In this document: piece after piece, positions 9,116-15,421 of the stretch
Layout of the letters: each line of letters opens with the position of its first letter
How positions within the stretch are numbered: the stretch's first letter is position 1
NCBI GenBank assembly: GCA_020052975.1
Contig: JAGVOC010000181.1
Coordinates: 1 to 48,884 of the forward strand
Origin: Desulfobacterales bacterium
GTDB lineage: Bacteria; Desulfobacterota; Desulfobacteria; Desulfobacterales; RPRI01
DNA: 48,884 bases
Direction of reading: 5' to 3'
Made by a program: the position numbers and the translations under genes
Notes under the pieces: generated by a model
Database searches by the model: none
Seen by the model: the letters and a program-made list of their open reading frames with translations, nothing else
Told to the model about the DNA's origin: nothing

Positions 9116-9320
9116 TTGACGGCTTCGTAAAAAGTCATTCTGCTGTGTTGCGCTTCATCCCCGCCCTGTTGAATTCTCGCTGCGCGAGACGGCAGAGCCG
9201 ATTCAACAGGGTGAATCATTGCAGAGTACCAAAAGTACGCTTCATTCCTCAAGATTCGCGCGCCTTGCATAATGAACTTTTTACTTTGCCGTCTGAATTC
9301 GGACTTTTTATGAGTCTAAA
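9116..9320. repeat. Family-1 'TTCGTAAAAAGTC' repeat element, copy 1
   Basis: Begins 'ttgacggcttcgtaaaaagtc' minus its last base and ends near 'ggactttttatgagtc', an imperfect inverted copy of the start. The core shares 'tacgcttcattcctcaagat' and 'ttgcataatgaactttttac' with the copies at 14501, 26084 and 35930. This copy has an extra hairpin-rich stretch at about 9160-9210. It lies between dctP and dctQ, and a second partial left end follows at 9326-9345. It contains no coding sequence. Confidence 0.85.
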
Positions 9321-9359
9321 CATTTTCATGGCTTCGTAAAAAGCCGGGAATCCGATTTT

Positions 9360-9422
9360 ATGACTATTCACCATCAACTATTCACTATCCACCATTCACT
9401 TTTCACTGTTCACTCTTCACTA
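9360..9422. repeat. Degenerate tandem 'ttcact/attcacc' simple repeat
   Basis: Roughly eight degenerate 6-8 bp units of the type 'tattcact', 'ccattcac' and 'tgttcact' run into the dctP stop codon. Function unknown; it resembles the short low-complexity repeats at 12428 and 41530. Confidence 0.75.
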
Positions 9423-10445
9423 CTTCTTCGAGTGCTTCTTTATCGATGCCTTTATATCCGCAATTATCGCTTCTGCGGGAAGACCCTTTGCCTTGGCATC
9501 TGTTACCCATTTGTCGGTTATGGGCTGAAGCTTATTGTCCCATTCGGCCTTTTCGGCAGGTGGGAGGGTAATGACTTCCACATTATAATTCTGCTTTGAC
9601 CATGCTACCGATTCCTTTACATGATTATCCATGTAATTTCCGGTCCATTCGGCCTGCTCTACGGCAAGGTCGTCCATGACTTTCTGAACATCTTTTGGAA
9701 GTGAATTCCACGTTTCCATGTTCATGACAACGGCAAAAGGATAAATTGAGGTCTCAGTCATTGTCACGAAACGGCAATGCTCCGCAAACTTGAAATCCTT
9801 CATCGCCTCAAGAGAAGATATGAGTCCTTTGACCGTGCCTTTCTGCAGGGCTTCAACGGTTGCAGGCATAGGCATTCCGACAGGATTTGCGCCCCACGCC
9901 TTGAGAATTTCGGCAGCCCCTCCGGATGCCCTCAGATCCATTCCCTTTATGTCGTTCAGATTCCTTACAGGGGTTTTAGACATGATATTTGCCGGAGCTG
10001 TCGTGAACATTGTGAGGACCTTAACCTTCGCAAATTCTTCAGGTTTATATTTTGTGTAAAGATCCAGCAGGACAAGGCTTCCGACCCTTGCATCGGGTAT
10101 CCCGAGGTGAAGACTCGTAGCATTAGTGACAATAAAGCGTCCCGGCTGATAAGCCATGCAGAGATTGCCTATATTTGCCTGCCCGGCGATAACCCCGTCC
10201 ATCATCTCCTTATCGCCGAGAAGAGTGCCGCCCGGGAAAGTCTTGACTGCAACCTTGCCGTTTGTTCTCTTTTCAACTTCCGTTTTCCATCTCTCCATCT
10301 GGACGCACGGAAATGTCGGAGCCGGCGGGAAATTGGCATATGTAAGCGTAATCGTTTCTGCTGATGCAGGAACCGGCATACATATTCCCGTTAAAAGCAA
10401 TGCAAGAAACAAACCCGATAAAATCATTCCTGTTTTTAGCTTCAT
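9420..10445 (-). CDS. dctP: TRAP transporter periplasmic solute-binding protein (DctP family)
   Basis: A 341-residue exported binding protein that captures a carboxylate ligand and delivers it to DctQM. Residues 1-29 form a Sec signal peptide with a likely cleavage after 'PASA'. The mature part has DctP-family features: 'ERWKTEVEKRTNGKVAVKTF' near the N-terminus, 'GVIAGQANIG', and a central 'DLRASGGAAEILKAWGANPV' with the conserved ligand-carboxylate arginine. A strong ribosome site (GGGAGG, 8 bases from ATG) supports the start. It follows paaK by about 75 bp with a hairpin between, which could let the binding protein be expressed at a level different from the enzymes. The ligand is unknown; arylacetate is inferred from neighbours. 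Confidence 0.93.
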   Translation of the reverse strand: MKLKTGMILSGLFLALLLTGICMPVPASAETITLTYANFPPAPTFPCVQMERWKTEVEKRTNGKVAVKTFPGGTLLGDKEMMDGVIAGQANIGNLCMAYQPGRFIVTNATSLHLGIPDARVGSLVLLDLYTKYKPEEFAKVKVLTMFTTAPANIMSKTPVRNLNDIKGMDLRASGGAAEILKAWGANPVGMPMPATVEALQKGTVKGLISSLEAMKDFKFAEHCRFVTMTETSIYPFAVVMNMETWNSLPKDVQKVMDDLAVEQAEWTGNYMDNHVKESVAWSKQNYNVEVITLPPAEKAEWDNKLQPITDKWVTDAKAKGLPAEAIIADIKASIKKHSKK

Positions 10446-10474
10446 CGAATAAACCTCCCTGTTAGTCGGTTGTT

Positions 10475-10506
10475 AAAAAAAGCCCGCCTGTCTGAATATC
10501 TCAGGC
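10475..10506 (-). terminator. Possible intrinsic terminator between paaK and dctP
   Basis: On the minus strand GCCTG (complement of 10502-10506) pairs with CAGGC (complement of 10486-10490), followed by GGGC and seven T. The stem is short, so read-through into dctP is likely. Confidence 0.4.
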
Positions 10507-10519
10507 AAAGCGGTATTCT

Positions 10520-11818
10520 TTATTTGCCAATATTTCCGTTCCTGTTGTCAAAAACCCGCTTGCTCTTTCTTTCTGTGCGAGGAAGAGATCCGTAATCAAT
10601 AATCTCAACTTTGGACCTTACAAGTATCTTCCTGCGGATTTCGGTTGTTACCTGCTCCTCAAGTTTTGAATCCTCTTCCGGTGAGGCGCCCGATTTTCTT
10701 TCAACCTTGAGAAGCATCACATCCCGCCCGTCTTCAAGGTGTTTTAAATGAATCTGGAATTCGCTGCCGATCCCAACTATACGGCTTAAGATATGGTCTA
10801 TCTGGCTCGGATAAATATTGACGGCCCTGTAGGTAAACATGTCATCGGTGCGGCCCAGAATCCTGTCATGCCTCGGAAAAGGGACGCCGCATTCGCAAGG
10901 GCCGTCAAAGATGCGGGTCACATCATGGGTCCGGTAGCGTATAAGCGGGCTCGCCTCCTTGCACAGAGTCGTCACAACAAGCTCACCCTCCTTTCCGGAC
11001 GGAACCGGCTTTAAGGTCACAGGATCTATTATTTCGAAAATAAAACGGTCGGCCCAGTAGTGAATTCCCCTGTGATAGACACAATCGAGTCCGGTCCCGG
11101 GGCCGTATACTTCCGTCAATCCGTAAATATCAAAGATGTGTTCGACTCCCATGAGTTCTCTGATACGCATTCTCATCGCATCGCTGTGCCTTTCCGCTCC
11201 GAGGATTATCTTCTTTACCTTTATTTTCGATAAGAGATCTCTTTTATGAATCTCCTCGGCCATTAAAAGGGCCATGGATGCCGTGGCGCAGAAAACAGTG
11301 GTGCCCATGTCAACCATCATATCACAGTGCATATCCGCATTGGCAGGACCCAGGGGTATTGTAATGGCGCCGAAGCGTTCGGCGCCGGCCTGGAATCCGG
11401 CTCCGGCAGTCCAGAGACCGTATCCTACGGCAATCTGGACACGATCCTCGCGGGTCAGTCCCGCAATCTCATAGCATCTTGCGAACATATCGGCCCAGGT
11501 GTCGATATCTTTTTGAGTGTAGCAGAGCACTTTACGCTTGCCTGTTGTGCCTGAAGAAGCATGAACGCGCACGATATCGTTAAAATCAACCGAGCGGAGC
11601 GGAAAAGGATATCCGCTTTGCAGGTCTTCCTTGTCCGTAAAAGGAAGCTGTTCAAGATTATCAAGCGACCGGATATCATCAGGCTTGATACCTGCATGGT
11701 CCAGTTTATTCCTGTAAAAAGGGGAATTGGAATAAGCATGTGAAACGGTCCACTTAAGCCCTTCTGCCTGAATTTTTTTTAATTTATCCGCTGTCAGATC
11801 ATACGGAATAAAGCTCAT
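10520..11818 (-). CDS. paaK: Phenylacetate-CoA ligase family (aryl-acid:CoA ligase)
   Basis: A 432-residue AMP-forming ligase that turns an arylacetate, ATP and CoA into arylacetyl-CoA. The adenylation P-loop motif 'HASSGTTGKRK' is at residues 86-96, and an acyl-adenylate motif 'YGLTEVYGPG' is mid-protein. The C-terminal PaaK subdomain contains 'RTDDMFTYRAVNIYPSQI' and the length is normal. ATG at 11818 was chosen over the in-frame ATG at 11836 because AAGGAG lies 8 bases before it. It follows iorB by 18 bp. IorAB plus PaaK pairs occur in archaea and anaerobes either for oxidation of aromatic amino acids or, in reverse, for making them from aryl acids; the leader peptide upstream favours the second role here. 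Confidence 0.93.
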   Translation of the reverse strand: MSFIPYDLTADKLKKIQAEGLKWTVSHAYSNSPFYRNKLDHAGIKPDDIRSLDNLEQLPFTDKEDLQSGYPFPLRSVDFNDIVRVHASSGTTGKRKVLCYTQKDIDTWADMFARCYEIAGLTREDRVQIAVGYGLWTAGAGFQAGAERFGAITIPLGPANADMHCDMMVDMGTTVFCATASMALLMAEEIHKRDLLSKIKVKKIILGAERHSDAMRMRIRELMGVEHIFDIYGLTEVYGPGTGLDCVYHRGIHYWADRFIFEIIDPVTLKPVPSGKEGELVVTTLCKEASPLIRYRTHDVTRIFDGPCECGVPFPRHDRILGRTDDMFTYRAVNIYPSQIDHILSRIVGIGSEFQIHLKHLEDGRDVMLLKVERKSGASPEEDSKLEEQVTTEIRRKILVRSKVEIIDYGSLPRTERKSKRVFDNRNGNIGK

Positions 11819-11836
11819 GTTATAAACTCCTTGCAA

Positions 11837-12400
11837 TTATTTTGCGGAAACAGTGTAACCTGTTTCAAGCGCTCTCATCGAAGAGTCAAGCATTTCCTTT
11901 TTCCCTTTAAGCTGACCGGCAAGAACGCTCTTTATATCTTCAAAGGTACAGAACAAACCTTTATTCTCTCCCTGCCTGATCGATTCTCCTTTAAGCGCAA
12001 ATCCCAGAAGAACAAGGTTAACGGATTTCGGATTCCCGATTTTCAGGGAAAGAGCATCGGCGGCAATGGCATACGTATCAAATCCGGTATCAGGCTTTTT
12101 GCCGCTGTTTACAAAAATCCAGGCCCCTTTTTTTAAAAATGAACCGTGCTGCAGGATATTTTCAGGCTTTAACGCAATTAGCCCGTCCGCCTGAAACGGC
12201 CTTATCAGAGGGCTGGAAAAACCTCCGACTTTAAGATGGGAGAGAACCGTTCCTCCCCGTTGCGCCATTCCATGAGTCTCAGAAGTAAAAACCTGACAGC
12301 CTTTCATTATGGCCGCTTCGGCAAGAAGCCTTGTGATGAAAAGGACGCCCTGGCCTCCTACCCCGCTTATAACAATTTGCTGATTGATCGACTTTCTCAC
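11837..12400 (-). CDS. iorB: Indolepyruvate:ferredoxin oxidoreductase, beta subunit
   Basis: 187 residues, the small (gamma-domain) subunit of the thiamine-diphosphate enzyme that interconverts arylpyruvates and arylacetyl-CoA plus CO2 with ferredoxin. Family motifs 'GVGGQGVLFITRLLAEA' (about 13-29) and 'THGMAQRGGTVLSHLK' are present. It starts with GTG at 12400, supported by AAGGAG six bases upstream. It lies 60 bp after iorA, with a short degenerate repeat ('GATTCGAGG' type) in the gap. Cytoplasmic; functions only with IorA. Confidence 0.93.
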   Translation of the reverse strand: MRKSINQQIVISGVGGQGVLFITRLLAEAAIMKGCQVFTSETHGMAQRGGTVLSHLKVGGFSSPLIRPFQADGLIALKPENILQHGSFLKKGAWIFVNSGKKPDTGFDTYAIAADALSLKIGNPKSVNLVLLGFALKGESIRQGENKGLFCTFEDIKSVLAGQLKGKKEMLDSSMRALETGYTVSAK

Positions 12401-12427
12401 AAAAAACTCCTTATTTCAGATTCTTCT

Positions 12428-12460
12428 CTCGAATCCTCGAACCCTTGAACCCTCGAATCC
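12428..12460. repeat. Short degenerate tandem repeat between iorA and iorB
   Basis: Four imperfect units of the type 'tcgaatcc/tcgaaccc/ttgaaccc' fill most of the iorA-iorB gap. A similar motif recurs near 40111-40135. No function can be assigned. Confidence 0.7.
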
Positions 12461-14269
12461 TTATTTTATTACTATCGCCTTTTTAGGGCATACATGCACG
12501 CATACGCCGCATCCGCTGCAAAGAAGAGGATCTATATCTGCCCGCTTTTTATCATTGTCAAAAATAATAGCCGGGCATTCAAAATGGCTGACGCAATATT
12601 CACAGCCCTCGCAGGCATCCGTAATTTCGACAAAGATTTTTTTTGCCTGCTTCTCCTTCCTCTTACCGCCAATAAGACACGGGTGTCTTGCAATAACAAC
12701 AGCAGGCCCTTTATCCCTTGCATACTGAATAGCCTCTTTGACAAGAGGAATAAATTCTTTGATTTTGCAGGGGTCGCCGGTTTTACAGAACTTCACCCCG
12801 CATCCTTTGACGAGCGCTTCAATGTCGACAGACTCAAGGATTTCCCCTGAAGCGCCGAATCCTGAAGCAGGCGTCGGTTGGTTTCCGGTCATGGCGGTAG
12901 TCCTGTTGTCGAGAATAACCAGAGTAAAGTGAACGTTCTGTACAACAGCATCTATCAATGCCGGAATGCCTGCATGAAAAAAGGTCGAATCGCCTATTGT
13001 GGCAACTATGTCCGGCCTTTTGCCCTCATTCTTAAATGCATGATAGAAGCCTTCGGCCTGGCTGATGGCAGCGCCCATGCAAAGCACCGTGTCAACAGCC
13101 CCAAGATTAAGGCCAAGGGTATAACACCCTATATCACTGGTATATATTCCTTTCGGGGCAGCCTTCTTTATTGCGAAAAAACTCGCCCTGTGCGGACATC
13201 CCGCGCAAAGCGTCGGGCGCCTTCCCGGCTGCGATTGAACGGTTATCTTATCTGCCTTTAAACCAGCAAAGTCATTCAACATCTGCTCAATAGCTTCAGG
13301 CAGAATTTCTCCGACACGGGAAACAAAGCCGTTAAGTTTACCCCTTACCCTGGTCCTGTCTGCAATCTGCATTTCAATCACAGGTACGGTCTCTTCTATG
13401 ACCAGGACTTCATCATAGTCTGTGCAAACGGAGGATATGAAATTCCTGTGAAGAGGATACGGCTGGATTACCTGGAAAACAGGAATTTTGTCCCACAAGC
13501 CAAGGTCCTTCATTATTTCCCTTGTGTGTGCTGCGGTAACTCCCGATACAATAACTGCTTTTTCGGAAACAGCCTTTTTGTTAAGTTTTACAGGAGCGGT
13601 CTTTTTGAAGGCCGAAATTTTTTCAAGCTTTTTTTCAAGCTCCGTGTGAAGCTTAAAACGGAATTTAGGAGTAGCGGCCCATCTTGCCGGATCTTTTTTA
13701 AAATCGGCCTTCCTCGCAAATGACCCAAAATTCTCAGCCTCGATATCCTGGCGCGAATGGCATACTCTTGTGGTAGGACGAAGCATCACGGGAATTTCAA
13801 AAGTCTCCGAAATCTCGTATGCAATTGATATCATCTCTTTCGCCTGAGCCGGTGAATCAGGGTCAAGAACAGGGATTTTTGCCATCATTGCCATAAGACG
13901 GCTGTCCTGTTCGGTCTGGGATGAATGAGGTCCCGGGTCGTCTGCGCTTATCACGATGAAACCGCCCTTTGTGCCCATATATGCGGCGCTCATGAGAGGA
14001 TCCGACGCCACATTAAGGCCTACCTGCTTCATACTGACGGCGGTTCTCAGTCCCGCCATGCATCCGGCATAGGCGATCTCAAAGGCGACCTTCTCGTTCA
14101 CGGCCCACTGCGAATGTACGGGAAGAGAGTTCTTCTCCTTTATCCGCGCCAGTGACGCAAGGATTTCCGAAGCCGGAGTTCCCGGGTAAGAGGTGGCAAT
14201 AGCACAACCATTTTCAAGCAGTCCGTGGGCTATCGCCTCATTACCTAACATCAATTTTTTTGCACCCAC
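12461..14269 (-). CDS. iorA: Indolepyruvate:ferredoxin oxidoreductase, alpha subunit
   Basis: A 602-residue catalytic subunit. The N-terminal pyrimidine-binding part has 'GNEAIAHGLLENG', 'SYPGTPASEI' and 'KQVGLNVASDPLM'. The ThDP/Mg-binding motif 'GDSTFFHAGIPALIDAV' is at about 400-417. Two C-terminal [4Fe-4S] clusters are at about 555-597 ('CEGCEYCVSHFEC' and 'CSGCGVCVHVCP'). The start is a GTG preceded by GGAGGAG. It is first in the operon and sits immediately behind a tryptophan-type attenuator, so expression is probably controlled by charged tRNA-Trp. The enzyme is reversible in vivo in some anaerobes; here that control suggests synthesis of indolepyruvate or other arylpyruvates rather than breakdown. 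Direction is inferred. Confidence 0.95.
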   Translation of the reverse strand: MGAKKLMLGNEAIAHGLLENGCAIATSYPGTPASEILASLARIKEKNSLPVHSQWAVNEKVAFEIAYAGCMAGLRTAVSMKQVGLNVASDPLMSAAYMGTKGGFIVISADDPGPHSSQTEQDSRLMAMMAKIPVLDPDSPAQAKEMISIAYEISETFEIPVMLRPTTRVCHSRQDIEAENFGSFARKADFKKDPARWAATPKFRFKLHTELEKKLEKISAFKKTAPVKLNKKAVSEKAVIVSGVTAAHTREIMKDLGLWDKIPVFQVIQPYPLHRNFISSVCTDYDEVLVIEETVPVIEMQIADRTRVRGKLNGFVSRVGEILPEAIEQMLNDFAGLKADKITVQSQPGRRPTLCAGCPHRASFFAIKKAAPKGIYTSDIGCYTLGLNLGAVDTVLCMGAAISQAEGFYHAFKNEGKRPDIVATIGDSTFFHAGIPALIDAVVQNVHFTLVILDNRTTAMTGNQPTPASGFGASGEILESVDIEALVKGCGVKFCKTGDPCKIKEFIPLVKEAIQYARDKGPAVVIARHPCLIGGKRKEKQAKKIFVEITDACEGCEYCVSHFECPAIIFDNDKKRADIDPLLCSGCGVCVHVCPKKAIVIK

Positions 14270-14286
14270 TCATCTCCTCCATATCC

Positions 14287-14322
14287 AATAAAAAAAGCCG
14301 GGGTTTTTGCAACCCAGGCTTT
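14287..14322 (-). terminator. Attenuator terminator in the iorA leader
   Basis: On the minus strand AAAGCC-T-GGGTT, loop GCAAA, AACCC-C-GGCTTT, then a run of T. The 11-bp stem with one mismatch and a U-tract is a textbook intrinsic terminator, placed only about 18-20 bp upstream of the iorA GTG, where it can act only on transcription entering iorA. Confidence 0.88.
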
Positions 14323-14332
14323 CAAAATCAAA

Positions 14333-14444
14333 AGAGCCGTGGGCTGCATCCGCATATTTTTTGCTTAAAGCCGCCCAAGGCTCTGAAAAATTATATTTTT
14401 TATTCAGACTGGTGGGCCTGCTTCAAAATTCCTGCCGCCACCAG
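14333..14444 (-). promoter_or_regulatory. Tryptophan attenuator: alternating leader RNA hairpins
   Basis: Reading the minus strand, segment 1 (Trp codons, complement of 14438-14444) pairs perfectly over 7 bp with segment 2 (complement of 14409-14415). Segment 3 (complement of 14373-14384) pairs with segment 4 (complement of 14333-14344) over 6+4 bp with two mismatches. Alternative pairings exist: 2 with 3 (GCCCA/UGGGC) and 4 with the 5' arm of the terminator (AGCCCA/UGGGUU). A ribosome stalled at the Trp codons would free 2 to hold 3, letting 4 disrupt the terminator and turn iorA on. The pairings were read by eye. Confidence 0.75.
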
Positions 14445-14464
14445 CACCAGATACTAGAACTCAT
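14423..14464 (-). CDS. Tryptophan-rich leader peptide of the ior operon (13 residues)
   Basis: A complete tiny frame, ATG to TGA, encoding MSSSIWCWWRQEF: three Trp codons in four positions (TGG TGC TGG TGG). A purine-rich ribosome site (AGGGGA) lies about 5 bases upstream. The Trp codons form the 5' arm of a 7-bp hairpin, and a terminator hairpin stands between the peptide and iorA. This is the architecture of trp-type attenuation (a leader peptide whose translation senses charged tRNA-Trp). The product itself is probably non-functional. It is the key to reading the operon downstream as responsive to tryptophan supply. Confidence 0.82.
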   Translation of the reverse strand: MSSSIWCWWRQEF

Positions 14465-14500
14465 TTTTCCCCTGCATATGATTATTATTTAATTTAAAAA

Positions 14501-14660
14501 TGACGGCTTCGTATAAAATCAGTCTGTCCGCCGTGGCGGACGCTTCATCTTTTGCCATTGCAGCGTACCAATTTACGCTTCATTCCTCAAGATTCGCGCG
14601 CCTTGCATAATGAGCTTTTTACTTTGCCGTCTGAATTTTGATTTTTTACGAACTCATCAA
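14501..14660. repeat. Family-1 repeat element, copy 2
   Basis: Starts 'tgacggcttcgtataaaatc' and ends 'attttttacgaactcatcaa', with the shared core 'tacgcttcattcctcaagat...ttgcataatgagctttttac'. It carries an internal palindrome 'tccgccgtggcgga'. It lies directly upstream of the ior leader peptide, so it may contain or have displaced the operon promoter. Non-coding. Confidence 0.85.
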
Positions 14661-14952
14661 TTATTGTTAATTTAAAAAATACAAACCTTATTAACAAGCT
14701 GTTTTTTAATTATATAAGGAAAGTAAATTTGTCAAGGGCTTTTCTCTGATATAGGGAAGCCTCGCCTGATGCTCAGAAAAAAAGGCTCGCTGTTTCGGTC
14801 CAAGTCTTTTTGACGACCGGAAATAAATCATTTCCTTATCACAAACGCTGATTTATGAACAACATAGACAAATCACTCAATAAATGCAACATCGAAATCA
14901 TCTCGATAATCATCCTTACTTAATATAAATATTTCGGATTTTTGGTAACTTG
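14661..14952. other. Intergenic region without a supported gene
   Basis: AT-rich sequence between the divergent ior leader and the zinc-ribbon gene. I find no frame with a ribosome site or recognisable product. The promoters of the two divergent transcripts probably lie here and in the flanking repeats. Confidence 0.5.
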
Positions 14953-14981
14953 TTGACAAAATCCCGGACAGAAAATAGTAT
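14953..14981 (+). promoter_or_regulatory. Sigma70-type promoter for the zinc-ribbon/ppiD transcript
   Basis: A consensus TTGACA (14953-14958), a 17-bp spacer and TAGTAT (14976-14981). Transcription would start near 14988 and read into the small zinc-ribbon gene at 15115. Confidence 0.65.
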
Positions 14982-15026
14982 CCTGTGTTCAGAATTAAAG
15001 TGAAGCCTGTAAAAAGTCGGATAAAT

Positions 15027-15066
15027 TTGATGGACTTGTAAAAAGTTCTTTTTCGAAGGCATTAAA
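15027..15066. repeat. Short remnant of the family-1 repeat
   Basis: 'ttgatggacttgtaaaaagt' followed within 5 bases by 'cgaaggcatta': both termini of the family-1 element joined with almost no interior, which suggests an internal deletion product. It lies in the 5' leader of the next gene. Confidence 0.55.
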
Positions 15067-15114
15067 TCTGGTCGGACAATCATCATTATTTCTTTGAAAT
15101 AAAGGGTGTTACAT

Positions 15115-15366
15115 ATGATGAGAATTACTGATACAAGGCGTCCTGCCGCACCACGTATCGAGAAGAAAACCGGTCCGGATGCGTTTAAGGAATTTGATGC
15201 GACACAGTTATATTGTCCTAAGTGCAAGAGAGCGGCTCCCGTGCGGAAGCGCCTTCTTCTTGTTCTTTCCGAAGGGGATAAGTATGAGTATCTGTGCGCC
15301 TTTTGTTCCGAGTCTGTTGGCACAAAGATTGACAGGCAGAACAAGCCTGTTACCATAATTTATTAA
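15115..15366 (+). CDS. Small zinc-ribbon cytoplasmic protein
   Basis: 83 residues with two CxxC pairs ('CPKC' near residue 39 and 'CAFC' near residue 66), likely one zinc ribbon. No signal peptide or membrane segment. The start at tandem ATGs (15115/15118) is preceded by AAAGGG about 9 bases upstream. It lies 55 bp upstream of a PpiD/SurA-like chaperone gene and downstream of a good sigma70 promoter, so the two are probably cotranscribed. I recall similar small proteins in other deltaproteobacteria but know of no assigned role. Confidence 0.7.
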   Translation: MMRITDTRRPAAPRIEKKTGPDAFKEFDATQLYCPKCKRAAPVRKRLLLVLSEGDKYEYLCAFCSESVGTKIDRQNKPVTIIY

Positions 15367-15421
15367 TTTCAATAACTGCCGCATTTTTTTTGGCGGCGAA
15401 GAAGGATTCGAGGATAATATC

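Noticed and set aside
9360..9422. Tandem units as a CRISPR array
   Set aside because: Units are 6-8 bp and degenerate, without 25-40 bp repeats and unique spacers; it is a simple repeat.
9777..10364. 195-codon plus-strand frame
   Set aside because: Antisense to dctP, whose signal peptide, family motifs and ribosome site are clear.
14287..14464. T-box or riboswitch as the explanation of the iorA leader
   Set aside because: The conserved T-box 'AGGGUGGNACCGCG' sequence is absent, whereas a Trp-rich coding frame with its own stop codon fits peptide-based attenuation.
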